Part shown: positions 53,100 through 61,498 of the stretch, in pieces
How positions within the stretch are numbered: the first letter of the stretch is position 1
Layout of the letters: each line of letters begins with the position of its first letter
From: CAZHEV01 sp964531335 [NCBI: uncultured bacterium]
GTDB taxonomy: Bacteria; Eisenbacteria; RBG-16-71-46; CAZHEV01
Direction of reading: 5' to 3'
Assembly (NCBI GenBank): GCA_964531335.1
Contig: CAZHEV010000014.1
Span: 20,164 to 84,163, forward strand
Length of the DNA: 64,000 nucleotides
The notes under the pieces: generated by a model
Told to the model about the DNA's origin: nothing
Databases searched by the model: none
The model's input: only the letters and a program-made list of their open reading frames with translations
Position numbers and translations under genes: made by a program

Positions 53100-54733
53100 T
53101 AAGGGGCGCCGCCCTGGCACTCGCGTTGCGCGCGGCGGCGCTCGCCTTGGGCCCGGCCGCGGCGGCCTGGACGGGGGCCTCGGCACAGGAGGAATCGGCC
53201 GAGTTGCTCGAGCTATCCAGGGCGCCGATCGACCTCAACCGCGCCGAGGCGGCAGAGCTGATCTCGTTGCCGCGGGTGTCCGCCTCAACAGCGGCCGCGA
53301 TGGTGGAGCGCAGGAAAGCTCTGGGCTGCCTGCGCTCGCTCGATGATCTACTGGGGGCGGGAGGGCTGACCGAGCTCCACCTGGCCGAGATTAGGCCGTA
53401 CGTGACGCTGGCGGGGGGATGTCCGGGGAAGAAGAGCACGAGCCTCAGGGCGGCCGCGGCCGGCTGGCTGCTCCGCTCGGGAGAGGCCGCGCCGAAGCTC
53501 GGGTGGGCCGCCGATCTGTATCTCGACGCGGAGCGTCTGAGAACGCGGCTCAAAGCGCGGCGCGGGAAGGTCGCCCCGCAGGGCGGCTGCGTTCTGCGGT
53601 TCGGCGGGGCGGCCGTGATCCTGGGCGACATACGGGGGCGACGGACCGGGTCTCTGTCCTTGCTGCTGGACCGCGGCCTGCTTTCCCGGAACGGCCCGCT
53701 GCCTTGCTCGCGGGAGCCGGAGGCGCCCGGGCCTGGGCTTACGGCTACGACCGGGGCCGTGGAGCGTATCAGGGGCGTGGGCGTCGAGCTATACGGCAAG
53801 CATTATATCTCGGCAACCGCCGGGTCCTTCTTAAAGCCCTGGGGAGGGAGTATCGATCGCGCCTGGATGGTCCGCGCCCGCCTGGTTCGCCGCGGCGGGC
53901 TGGGGATATGGGCCGGGGCATCGGGATGGGGACGGCCGACGTCCGGAGCCGCCTTCGCCTCGGTCTCTTTCAGCGGCGGATCGTCCCGCTACTCTATGTG
54001 CCTGGCGGCGCGCCGTTCGGGCGGGGCCTGGCTTGCGACCCTGTGCGCGGCGCCGGGACGGGGCAGGCGGATCGCTCTCATGGCGGCGGGAAGGTGGGGC
54101 GGCTACAGCTACCCGATGGGGACGGCGGCGTTCAGGCGGCCCGCCGGTGCGGCGATCGCGTCGAGAGCGTCGTTGTCGCTGTCCATGCGCCGGATCGGCT
54201 CGATCCACTACGAGGAGGTCATCGACTCCAATGACCGGGTCACGAGCCTGGAGCGCCGTGTAAGATATAGGAAGAGATTGGGCGGGGACCTGTGGGCCGA
54301 GATCGATGCGGGCGGAGGCGGTGAGATCGCCGTCCCGCCCCACGTCAAGTGCGGGCTCAAGCTCATGTGGAAAGTCGCAAGACACTCCACCGCCGAGCTC
54401 TTCTACAAGCTGAGGCGAGACGACGAGTCCTCCTCCCTGAGGGGCTGGAGGGTCTGTTGCGATCGGGCGCCGTGGAGCCTGGAATCGGGCGGATTCTCGT
54501 TTCAAGGGCCCAAGTCGCTGTACCTGTATGAGCGAGAGATACTGGGACGGTCCTCTATCAAGTCCTTGAAAGGCGGGGGGATGGGATGGTATGTTTGTGT
54601 TCGTCTGGACCCACCCGCAGGTTCCAGGCCTCTGTCTTTATTGGGCCCTGTCGAGATCAAGATAAGGTCGGTCCTGGGAGCCGAAGTCTCGGGCGGAGGG
54701 ACCTTCCTGGGAGTACAACTCGGCCGGCGGTGA
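53096..54733 (+). CDS. ComEA-like helix-hairpin-helix protein with barrel-like C-terminal half
   Basis: A 545-residue exported protein. After a signal (about 1-30) there is a helix-hairpin-helix region at about 42-105: IDLNRAEAAELISLPRVSASTAAAMVERRK, then LRSLDDLLGAGGLTELHLAEIRPYV. This is the ComEA fold that binds DNA in natural transformation. The remaining 430 residues are Gly/Arg/Ser-rich alternating strands, barrel-like (ISATAGSFLKPWGGSIDRAWMVRARLVRRGGLGIWAG). Related HhH-plus-barrel proteins occur in Bacteroidetes without known function. The GTG start at 53096 overlaps the preceding barrel gene. DNA uptake at the outer membrane is one possible role; it is inference. Confidence 0.72.
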   Translation: MIRGAALALALRAAALALGPAAAAWTGASAQEESAELLELSRAPIDLNRAEAAELISLPRVSASTAAAMVERRKALGCLRSLDDLLGAGGLTELHLAEIRPYVTLAGGCPGKKSTSLRAAAAGWLLRSGEAAPKLGWAADLYLDAERLRTRLKARRGKVAPQGGCVLRFGGAAVILGDIRGRRTGSLSLLLDRGLLSRNGPLPCSREPEAPGPGLTATTGAVERIRGVGVELYGKHYISATAGSFLKPWGGSIDRAWMVRARLVRRGGLGIWAGASGWGRPTSGAAFASVSFSGGSSRYSMCLAARRSGGAWLATLCAAPGRGRRIALMAAGRWGGYSYPMGTAAFRRPAGAAIASRASLSLSMRRIGSIHYEEVIDSNDRVTSLERRVRYRKRLGGDLWAEIDAGGGGEIAVPPHVKCGLKLMWKVARHSTAELFYKLRRDDESSSLRGWRVCCDRAPWSLESGGFSFQGPKSLYLYEREILGRSSIKSLKGGGMGWYVCVRLDPPAGSRPLSLLGPVEIKIRSVLGAEVSGGGTFLGVQLGRR

Positions 54734-54768
54734 AATCCTGTTCGGGCGATGGAAGGGGAGTGGGCGAT

Positions 54769-55935
54769 ATGGAATATGCTGAGAGAATGAAGAAGCTGGG
54801 GCAGGAGACGGCCTTCATGGTGCTGGCAAGGGCCAAGGCGCTCGAGGCACAGGGTCGTTCCATGGTTCACCTTGAAATAGGAGAGCCGGACTTCGACACG
54901 CCCTCCAACATAGTCGAGGCGGCCATCAAAGCTCTGAGGGAGGGATACACCCACTACGGGCCGTCGGCCGGGCTTCCGGAGTTCAGGGAGTGCATAGCCG
55001 ATCACATATCCCGGGACAGGGGAATAGACGTGGGACCCAAGAACGTGGTGGTGACCCCGGGAGGTAAGCCCATCATGTTCTTCTCCATTCTCGCTTGCGT
55101 CAACGAGGGAGAAGAGGTGATCTATCCCAATCCCGGCTTCCCCATCTACGAGTCGATGATCAACTTCGTCGGCGCGGTGCCCGTTCCCATACAGCTCAAG
55201 GAGGAGAGGGAGTTCCGGCTCGACGTGGCCGACCTGGAGCGGCTGCTGACCCCGAAGACGAAGATGCTCATTATCAACTCCCCCCAGAATCCGACCGGCG
55301 GCATGTTGACGCGCGACGACATTGCGGCGATAGCCGATCTGGTGAAAGACAAGGACATATACATCCTCTCCGACGAGATATACTCGAAGATAATATATGA
55401 GGGCGGGCACTCCACCATCGCCTCTCATAAGGAGCTTCTGGACCGGATAATCATGCTGGACGGTTTCTCGAAGACCTATGCGATGACCGGGTGGCGTCTC
55501 GGTTACGGCGTGATGAACACGCGGTTGGCCGCTCACATCGAGAAGCTGATGAACAACGCCAACTCGTGCACCTGCTCCTTCATCCAGCGCGCCGGGCTCG
55601 AAGGGTTGTCGGGCCCGCAGGATGAGGCGGAGAAGATGGTCGAGGCTTTCCACGAGAGAAGAGACGTGATAGTGGAAGGCCTCAACAAGATAGACGGCTT
55701 CAAGTGTTTGAAGCCGCAGGGCGCGTTCTACGTATTTCCCAATATCAAGGGAACGGGGATGAGCTCCAAGGAGCTCGAGGAGTTCTGCATGGAGACCGCG
55801 GGCGTGGCCGTGCTCTCCGGAACCGCGTTCGGCAAGTACGGAGAGGGATACGTGCGGTTCTCCTACGCGAACTCGATCCCCAACATCAAGGAGGCACTTT
55901 CCAGAATCGAGAACGCTCTTGCGTCCCGCAAATGA
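54769..55935 (+). CDS. Pyridoxal-phosphate aminotransferase, class I/II
   Basis: A 388-residue fold-type I aminotransferase of the aspartate family. It has HLEIGEPDFDTPSNI near the start, HYGPSAGLPEFRECIA, NSPQNPTGGMLTRDD, LSDEIYSKIIYEG, the PLP lysine Lys235 in DGFSKTYAMTGWRLGY, and the substrate arginine in YVRFSYANS. The substrate (aspartate, alanine or an aromatic acid) cannot be read from sequence. The ATG at 54769 has AAGGGGAG upstream; a longer in-frame reading overlaps the preceding gene and is rejected. Carbamate kinase follows, so an amino-acid catabolic pair is possible. Confidence 0.92.
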   Translation: MEYAERMKKLGQETAFMVLARAKALEAQGRSMVHLEIGEPDFDTPSNIVEAAIKALREGYTHYGPSAGLPEFRECIADHISRDRGIDVGPKNVVVTPGGKPIMFFSILACVNEGEEVIYPNPGFPIYESMINFVGAVPVPIQLKEEREFRLDVADLERLLTPKTKMLIINSPQNPTGGMLTRDDIAAIADLVKDKDIYILSDEIYSKIIYEGGHSTIASHKELLDRIIMLDGFSKTYAMTGWRLGYGVMNTRLAAHIEKLMNNANSCTCSFIQRAGLEGLSGPQDEAEKMVEAFHERRDVIVEGLNKIDGFKCLKPQGAFYVFPNIKGTGMSSKELEEFCMETAGVAVLSGTAFGKYGEGYVRFSYANSIPNIKEALSRIENALASRK

Positions 55936-56019
55936 CGGTGCCGGATGCGGCTCGGAGGCTTGGGAGGTATAGGACCGATCGAGGCTGAGAGGCCCCCCTT
56001 CGGTCGACAGGCGGCGACA

Positions 56020-56967
56020 ATGTGGAACTCAATCCTCTTCTCATTCGGCGGGAACGCCATAATCCCCTCCGCGGGGAGCGGGACGTTCGAGCAGCAGCTC
56101 GAGGTTACGCGCTCGACCATGCGCCAGGTGGCCGAGCTTCTCCGTATCTCCCCGCTCAGGCTCGTCATAACTCACGGCAACGGCCCGATTGTCGGCAACA
56201 TCCTCATAAGGAACGAAGCCGCCGGCGACACGGTTCCCCCCATGCCTTTGGACGTCTGCGGCGCCGACTCCCAAGGGGGGATCGGCTACATGATCCAGCA
56301 GGTCCTGGCTAACGAGCTTAGAGAGAGCGGAGTCGACAGGCCCGTCGTGTCCATAGTCACCCAGGTCGTTGTCGACGCGGGCGACCCCGCGTTCGGCGCG
56401 CCCACGAAGCCGATAGGCCCTTCATATCCCGAGAGCAAGGCCAAGATGCTTGTCGAGCAAAAGGGCTGGAGCGTGGTCGAGGAGCAGGGAAGGGGGTACC
56501 GCAGGACGGTGCCGTCGCCCGTTCCGCTGGAGATCGTGGAGGGCGGGGTGATCAGGACTCTTGTGGACGCCGGCGTCGTGCCCATAGCGGTCGGAGGGGG
56601 CGGCATTCCAGTAGTGCGCGATCGCGGCGGCTCCCTCAAAGGCGTAGAGGCGGTGATCGACAAGGACCACGCATCGGCTCTTCTCGCTCTCGAGCTGGGG
56701 CTGGAAGCGATGGTCGCCGTGACCGCCGTGGACTACGTCTACCTCGACTTCGGCACCGCGAAATCGGCGCCCATAAGGAGGATGACTGTATCCGAGGCCC
56801 GCGGGCACATGAAGGACGGGCAGTTTCCTCCGGGCAGCATGCTGCCCAAGATCGAGGCGGCGGTCCGGTTCCTGGAGGCGGGCGGCAAAGAGGTTGTGGT
56901 CACCTCTCCCGATCTGCTGGCCCGCGCGTTGAAGGAAGGCGAGGGCACTCACATAGTCCCCGACTGA
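56020..56967 (+). CDS. arcC: Carbamate kinase
   Basis: A 315-residue amino-acid-kinase-fold enzyme, transferring phosphate between carbamoyl phosphate and ADP. Signatures: FGGNAI near the N terminus, ITHGNGPIVGNILIRNE, PLDVCGADSQGGIGYMIQQ, KPIGPSYPESKA, AVGGGGIPVV, VEAVIDKDHASALLALELG and the C-terminal GSMLPKIEAAVRFLE. The start at 56020 (MWNSILFSFGG) has only a weak ribosome site. No arginine deiminase or ornithine carbamoyltransferase gene is adjacent, so its source of carbamoyl phosphate is not visible here. Confidence 0.93.
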   Translation: MWNSILFSFGGNAIIPSAGSGTFEQQLEVTRSTMRQVAELLRISPLRLVITHGNGPIVGNILIRNEAAGDTVPPMPLDVCGADSQGGIGYMIQQVLANELRESGVDRPVVSIVTQVVVDAGDPAFGAPTKPIGPSYPESKAKMLVEQKGWSVVEEQGRGYRRTVPSPVPLEIVEGGVIRTLVDAGVVPIAVGGGGIPVVRDRGGSLKGVEAVIDKDHASALLALELGLEAMVAVTAVDYVYLDFGTAKSAPIRRMTVSEARGHMKDGQFPPGSMLPKIEAAVRFLEAGGKEVVVTSPDLLARALKEGEGTHIVPD

Positions 56968-56987
56968 GCGCGTCTCGCCGAGGCCCT

Positions 56988-57110
56988 CTCCCGGCGCGTC
57001 CCGTCGCTCACCGCCCCCCGCTCCCCCGCGCGGCGACGAGGGGCCCTCACCTGCCGTGACCTCCCGGCGCGTCCCGTCGCTCATCGCCCCCCGCTTCCCC
57101 GCGCGCGGCG
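56988..57110. repeat. Two near-identical 48-50 bp direct repeats
   Basis: The block beginning CTCCCGGCGCGTCCCGTCGC occurs at 56988-57035 and again at 57061-57110, spaced 73 bases start to start, with about three differences. It lies between carbamate kinase and the lamin-tail gene and is not part of a supported gene. It may be a recent duplication or a binding region; no transposase is near. Confidence 0.8.
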
Positions 57111-57259
57111 CTGTAATCTCCCCGGAAAGCGCTCCTCCGCCCATCCCCGTCACCATATCCCCGGCGAGAACTGATCGAATCATGCGTTCAAAGGAGCTGC
57201 GACGAGAGCCTCGATCGCGGCCGGGCGGAGCTCAGGGCTCCGCCGGAAAGGGGATAGTC

Positions 57260-57928
57260 ATGTTAAGAGCTGCCGTAACTATCATGGCCGTCATCGCTAT
57301 GCTGGGGACAGCGCGGATGTCGGAGTGCCGGCTCGTGGTCAACGAGATCATGGGGGATCCGGCCTCGGACTGGAACGGCGACTCGACCTACTCTTACAGA
57401 GAGGACGAGTGGGTGGAGATCTACAATGCGGGACTCGAGCCGGTCGATCTGGCCGCGTACTGGATGAGCGATTCCGATTCAACGCTTCTCTTCAACTTCT
57501 GCGGGATACTGGACCCCGGCGGGCACAGGGTGGTCTGTGGCTCGGAGGTGGTCGAGTGGCAGCGGGCGAACGGGGTCACCGCCGCCGGATTGAGACTGAA
57601 TAACTCCGGGGACACCGTGATGCTCTGGATGCTGGGGGCCGGGCGCCGGGCCGACTTGGCCCCCGGCGATCCGGGTGAGAACGTGTCCGATATGATACTG
57701 ATCGACTCGTTCACCTACTCGAGCCACGAGGCGGAGGACGACCGATCGACCGGGCTTATGCCCGACGGCGGCCCGTCGCACTCGCTTTTCGACGGGCTGA
57801 ACCCGTACACTGGGTCTCAGGAGCCACAGGGAAGCGGCTGCGTGCCCACGCCGGGGGGCAGCAACGGCTGCGCCACGCCGGTCGAGGAGCGGAGCTGGGG
57901 CTCGGTGAAGGTCCTCTATAGACAGTAG
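57260..57928 (+). CDS. Secreted single lamin-tail-domain protein with short C-terminal tail
   Basis: A 222-residue exported protein. The ATG at 57260 follows AAAGGGG and gives a signal peptide (about 1-24, MLRAAVTIMAVIAMLGTA). The lamin-tail domain (about 24-150) shows LVVNEIMGDPASDWNGD, DEWVEIYNAGLEPVDLAAYWMSD and ILDPGGHRVVC. A loop with SHEAEDDRSTGLMPDGGPSHSLF follows. It ends TPVEERSWGSVKVLYRQ, sharing SWG-x2-K-x-LYR with the beta-helix protein ending at 43831 and lacking the FlgD-like domain of the other lamin-tail protein. A longer upstream reading crosses the direct repeats and lacks a signal. Function is unknown. Confidence 0.8.
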   Translation: MLRAAVTIMAVIAMLGTARMSECRLVVNEIMGDPASDWNGDSTYSYREDEWVEIYNAGLEPVDLAAYWMSDSDSTLLFNFCGILDPGGHRVVCGSEVVEWQRANGVTAAGLRLNNSGDTVMLWMLGAGRRADLAPGDPGENVSDMILIDSFTYSSHEAEDDRSTGLMPDGGPSHSLFDGLNPYTGSQEPQGSGCVPTPGGSNGCATPVEERSWGSVKVLYRQ

Positions 57929-57980
57929 GCCCACCCGGATGGATCGGCGGATGTCCCCGCGCCGGTTCGCCGCGTTGAGC

Positions 57981-58164
57981 GCCCATGCCGGACCCGCTTG
58001 AGCCCCCACCCGGTCGCGGAGCTAACCGGCTTCGCCGGTGGATCTCCGCTCCCTCCTGTGGAAGGGCTCTGCGCTGGGTCCGGCATGGGCCCCTCAGACG
58101 GGCGCGCCGTGCGCTGATGGAGTCGGCGGGCATCCCGTAGCGCCCCGTCTGTAGGAGCGAGGGG
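57981..58164. ncRNA. Candidate structured RNA: two adjacent rod-like hairpins
   Basis: Rod 1 has five nested perfect stems: 57981-57995/58076-58090 (15 bp), 58000-58005/58064-58069, 58006-58009/58058-58061, 58016-58021/58044-58049 and 58025-58030/58034-58039, closed by a TTC loop, 37 bp in all. Rod 2 adds 58090-58095/58159-58164, 58096-58102/58144-58150 and a small CGGG/CCCG hairpin. The order is fully nested, which is unlikely by chance even in GC-rich DNA. There is no signature of SRP, 6S, tmRNA or RNase P RNA. It could be an RNA gene, a processed 3' end of the lamin-tail transcript or a mobile palindrome; strand is unknown. Confidence 0.5.
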
Positions 58165-58248
58165 AGATCCGGCCGCGAAGCAGCCTAGCTCCCCGAAGCG
58201 GGCAGGGGGCGCAGCGATGCCCGCCGGTCCGGCGGCCGGCGGCGGACG

Positions 58249-58278
58249 TTGACATGAGGGACCTCGGCGGACTAGAAT
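58249..58278 (+). promoter_or_regulatory. Strong promoter of yicC operon
   Basis: TTGACA at 58249-58254 and TAGAAT at 58273-58278 are 18 bases apart, identical in both hexamers and spacing to the promoter at 33299. The start near 58285 leaves only about 17 untranslated bases, which include the ribosome site AAGGGGAG. Confidence 0.8.
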
Positions 58279-58301
58279 CGAGTCAAGGGGAGATACCACA
58301 C

Positions 58302-59180
58302 ATGACGCGGAGCATGACCGGCTATGGCGCGGCCGAGAAGGCCTCGAACGGCATCAGGCTCGTCGCGGAGGTCCGGTCCGTCAACGGCCGTTACTGCGAG
58401 GTTTCCGTCCGGGTTCCCCGCATCCTGGGCTCCATGGAGCAGAAGGTGCGGAAACTTGTTCAGGAGCATATGCTTCGAGGGCGGATCTCGGTGTCCGTGA
58501 CATGGAACGGCAACGGGTCGCCCAAGGGTCATGTCAGGCTGGACGAGGATACGGCGGACCGCTACCACTCACTGCTCAGCGCTTTGAAGAAGCGATACAA
58601 GCTAAAGGGCGAGATCGAGCTTGCGACAATGGTCGACCTGCCCGACCTCTTCGTGTCCGAGGTGCCCAAGCTCGAAGAGGACGAGGCCTGGGAGCTTGTT
58701 CGGGAAGTGGTTCGCGAGGCGCTGGAACGGGCGAACCTGATGCGCGCCAAGGAAGGCGAGGCGCTCGCGGCCGATCTGTCCGTGAGGGCGAAGGCCATCG
58801 AGGCGATGGTCGAGGCGGTCGAGGAGCGGAGCCCGTTCAGGGTCGTCGAGGCGAGAGACAGGCTGCAGGAGAAGATCTCACAGCTTGTCGGCGACGGGAG
58901 CGGCGCAGATCCCGACAGGCTGGCGACCGAGGTGGCCTTGATAGCGGAGAGACTCGATTGCACCGAGGAGTGCGTGAGGCTGAAGGGTCACTGCCGTCAC
59001 TTCCTCTCGCTTCTGGAGGAGGAATCTCCCGGAAGGAAGATGAACTTTCTCCTGCAGGAAATGAACAGGGAGGCCAACACCCTCGGCGCCAAGGCCTCCG
59101 ATCTGAGCATTTCCGAGCAGGTTATTCTAATCAAGGAAGAGATAGAGAAGATAAGGGAGCAGGTGCAAAACATCGAATGA
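58302..59180 (+). CDS. yicC: YicC-family endoribonuclease
   Basis: A 292-residue YicC protein. The start MTRSMTGYGAAEK and the following VRSVNGRYCEVSVRVPR are diagnostic, as are the C-terminal EEVRL-like region (CTEECVRLKGHCRHFLSLLEE) and GRKMNFLLQEMNREANTLGAKASD. YicC members are metal-dependent endoribonucleases linked to small RNA turnover and stationary-phase growth. It is first in a gene order (yicC, gmk, rpoZ, coaBC) widely conserved in bacteria. The ATG at 58302 has AAGGGGAG upstream. Confidence 0.95.
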   Translation: MTRSMTGYGAAEKASNGIRLVAEVRSVNGRYCEVSVRVPRILGSMEQKVRKLVQEHMLRGRISVSVTWNGNGSPKGHVRLDEDTADRYHSLLSALKKRYKLKGEIELATMVDLPDLFVSEVPKLEEDEAWELVREVVREALERANLMRAKEGEALAADLSVRAKAIEAMVEAVEERSPFRVVEARDRLQEKISQLVGDGSGADPDRLATEVALIAERLDCTEECVRLKGHCRHFLSLLEEESPGRKMNFLLQEMNREANTLGAKASDLSISEQVILIKEEIEKIREQVQNIE

Positions 59181-59247
59181 CGCGCTCTCCCGTGTATGTC
59201 CATGACCGCGCCGGTTCAGTGCCGGCGCCTCTTGCGGTATTCTGCTG

Positions 59248-59871
59248 ATGCGCGAGCCTTCTTTCGTTGTCGTACTCTCCGGGCCGGCGGGGGTCGGCAA
59301 AAGCTCATGCTGGCGCGAGCTGCGAAAGCGGATGCCGGAAATAGTCTACTCCATCTCCGTTACTACGCGCCCAAAGAGAGAGGGTGAGGAGGAAGGCGTC
59401 AGCTACAACTTCGCGTCCGACGAGGAGTTCGATCGCCTGCTGAGAAGCGGCGCTTTCCTCGAGTGGGCCGAGGTGCACGGCTTTCGCTATGGGACTCCGG
59501 CCGGGTTCGTGGAGCGGACGCTGGCCGAGGGCAAGACGGTATTCATGGAGGTGGATGTCCAGGGAGGGGAGAAGCTCATGGACGTCTATCCGGACGGCGT
59601 CTTCGTGTTCCTGCTGCCCCCTCGTTTCGAGATCCTCGAGCAGAGGCTTCGAAAGCGGGGAACCGAGGACGAGGCGGAGATATCCCGTCGTCTCCGCACG
59701 GCACGTGACGAGCTGGCCCAGGCCAACGTGGATAGATACTCGTATCGTGTCGTCAACGACGATATCGATGACGCGGTGGATCGGTTGAGATCTATCATAA
59801 TCGCGGAGAGATGTAGGCAATCGCGGCGGCGCGATAAGGGGGCCGATAAAACGAGCGCCGGCGGTACGTAA
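59248..59871 (+). CDS. gmk: Guanylate kinase
   Basis: A 207-residue kinase converting GMP to GDP. P-loop SGPAGVGKSS is at 11-20, the GMP-binding SVTTRPKREGEEEGVSYNF follows, then FLEWAEVHGFRYGTP and MEVDVQGGEKLM. The last 20 residues are a basic extension. No ribosome site precedes the ATG. TTCAGT (59215-59220) and TATTCT (59238-59243), 17 bases apart, sit so close that a transcript from them would start at or after the ATG, so a leaderless second promoter is possible. Translation from the yicC transcript is the default assumption. Confidence 0.94.
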   Translation: MREPSFVVVLSGPAGVGKSSCWRELRKRMPEIVYSISVTTRPKREGEEEGVSYNFASDEEFDRLLRSGAFLEWAEVHGFRYGTPAGFVERTLAEGKTVFMEVDVQGGEKLMDVYPDGVFVFLLPPRFEILEQRLRKRGTEDEAEISRRLRTARDELAQANVDRYSYRVVNDDIDDAVDRLRSIIIAERCRQSRRRDKGADKTSAGGT

Positions 59872-59905
59872 ATTGCGGTCCCTGCTTCAGAAGGAGGGCT
59901 GACCT

Positions 59906-60193
59906 TTGGCGGAGAAAGACAAGGAAGTCGTGCCGGAGGAGAAGAAGTCGGTCGAGGAAGGTGAAGGTGAAACGAGAAGCGAAGTGAAACCCGAGGAGAG
60001 GGAAGCTTTGACCAGGAACTATCCGAACAACAAGTACGAGCTGGCCATTGTGGCCGCGCAGGAAGCACGCAGGCTGAACGAGAACTGGAAAGACTTGGAG
60101 GGCGAGCAGAAGGTACGGGTGACGGACAAGGCCCTGGAAAAGGTCAAGAAGGGCGAGGTCCACTACTTCGTCGATGACAGTCAACCCGATTGA
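59906..60193 (+). CDS. rpoZ: RNA polymerase omega subunit
   Basis: A 95-residue omega subunit, which aids assembly of the RNA polymerase beta' subunit. The core NKYELAIVAAQEARRLN and KVRVTDKALEKVKKGEV match the family; the conserved motif sits after an acidic, lysine-rich N-terminal stretch of 30 residues that is longer than usual. The TTG start at 59906 follows AAGGAGG at 59894-59900. It lies between gmk and coaBC, the classical place for rpoZ. Confidence 0.92.
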   Translation: MAEKDKEVVPEEKKSVEEGEGETRSEVKPEEREALTRNYPNNKYELAIVAAQEARRLNENWKDLEGEQKVRVTDKALEKVKKGEVHYFVDDSQPD

Positions 60194-60268
60194 TCCGGGG
60201 CTCTCTCTCAGCCCGAGCCCGCTCCGCAGCGTGGCTCGACCGCGGTCCCTGATCCGGAGGCGCTTAGC

Positions 60269-61498
60269 GTGAAGGGCAGGCGAATAATACTGGGGGTCAC
60301 CGGCTCCATCGCCGCGTACAAGGCGGTCGAGATCGTCCGGGCTCTGCGAAAGGAAGGCGCCAGAGTCAGGGTGGTCACGACGGAGGCCGCGACGAAGTTC
60401 GTCGGACGGTTGACGTTCGACGTGCTTTCGGGCCAAAAGACCGCCACGAGCCTCTGGGAGGACGCCTCGGGCGACCTGATGCGCCTGGAGCCGTCCGAGG
60501 GGGGGTTCCCCCATCTGGAGTCGCGCCGCGCCGACCTCGTCATCGTGGCTCCGGCGACCGCCAACATCATAGGGAAGTCCGCGTGCGGTATAGGCGACGA
60601 TCTGTTGAGCTCGCTTCTTCTCGCCGCCAGGTGCCCCGTGGTCCTGGCCCCGGCGATGAACGAGGACATGCTCGAAAGCCCGGCGGTCATCGAGAACCTC
60701 GCCAGGCTCAAGGGCAGGGGCTGGATCGTGGTGGAGCCGGAGGAGGGGGATCTGGCATGTGGAGTCGAGGGCAAGGGGCGCCTCGCGCACCTGGAGTCGA
60801 TCCTGTCCGCCGCTCGGGCCGCTCTTAGGACTTCCTCGGGGCTATCCGGGCGCAAGGTGCTGGTTACCGCCGGTCGAACTGAAGAGCCCATCGACCCGGT
60901 CAGGTATATCTCCAACAGATCAAGCGGGAAGATGGGATTTGCCGTAGCGCAGGCGGCGCTGAACAGGGGGGCCGAGGTGACCCTGGTCGCGGGGGTCACA
61001 AGCCTGGAGCCGCCGGGGGGCGTCGAGCTCGTCGGAGCCGAGACGGCGCAGAAGATGGCCGAGGCGGTCAGGTCCAGAGCGCGGGACTGCGACGCCGTGG
61101 TAATGGCGGCCGCGGTGGCGGACTTTCGTCCCTCCGATCCGGCGCGCACCAAGATGAAGAAGTCCGCGGGCGGGCGTCCCACAGCCATTCCCATCGAGTA
61201 TACGGGCGACATTCTCGAAGAGATAGCGAGCTCCGCGGACGGCCGGATCACGATAGGATTCTCTCTCGAAGTTGAGAGGGAGCTCGAGGGCGCAAGAAAG
61301 AAGATGAAAGAGAAGAGCCTGGACCTTGTCGTAATGAACAATCCCACCGAGCCCGGTTGCGGTTTCGGTTCGGACTTGAACAAGGTGGTGTTTCTGGGCC
61401 GCGACGGAGGAACGGAGGAGCTTCCTCTCATGCCCAAGACCGCCGTGGCGGAACGCATCATGGACAGGCTCGAAAAGCTGCTCGAAGGCCGCCGGTAA
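60269..61498 (+). CDS. coaBC: Bifunctional CoaBC (coenzyme A biosynthesis)
   Basis: A 409-residue fusion of phosphopantothenoylcysteine decarboxylase (CoaC, about 1-190) and synthetase (CoaB, about 192-409). CoaC marks: ILGVTGSIAAYKAVEIVRAL, the catalytic-His region FPHLESRRADLVIVAPATAN, PAMNEDM and DLACGVEGKGRL with the reactive Cys. CoaB marks: KVLVTAGRTEEPIDPVRYISNRSSGKMG and MAAAVADFRP, with lysine-rich KMKK. It turns 4'-phosphopantothenate into 4'-phosphopantetheine using Cys and CTP. The GTG start at 60269 has GGAGG upstream. Its stop directly precedes the ATG of the next gene. Confidence 0.95.
   Translation: MKGRRIILGVTGSIAAYKAVEIVRALRKEGARVRVVTTEAATKFVGRLTFDVLSGQKTATSLWEDASGDLMRLEPSEGGFPHLESRRADLVIVAPATANIIGKSACGIGDDLLSSLLLAARCPVVLAPAMNEDMLESPAVIENLARLKGRGWIVVEPEEGDLACGVEGKGRLAHLESILSAARAALRTSSGLSGRKVLVTAGRTEEPIDPVRYISNRSSGKMGFAVAQAALNRGAEVTLVAGVTSLEPPGGVELVGAETAQKMAEAVRSRARDCDAVVMAAAVADFRPSDPARTKMKKSAGGRPTAIPIEYTGDILEEIASSADGRITIGFSLEVERELEGARKKMKEKSLDLVVMNNPTEPGCGFGSDLNKVVFLGRDGGTEELPLMPKTAVAERIMDRLEKLLEGRR

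Noticed and set aside
57981-58090. Integron attC-like or SRP RNA interpretation of the rod
   Set aside because: There is no GTTRRRY/RYYYAAC core pair and no GGAA-tetraloop SRP hallmark; no integrase is near.
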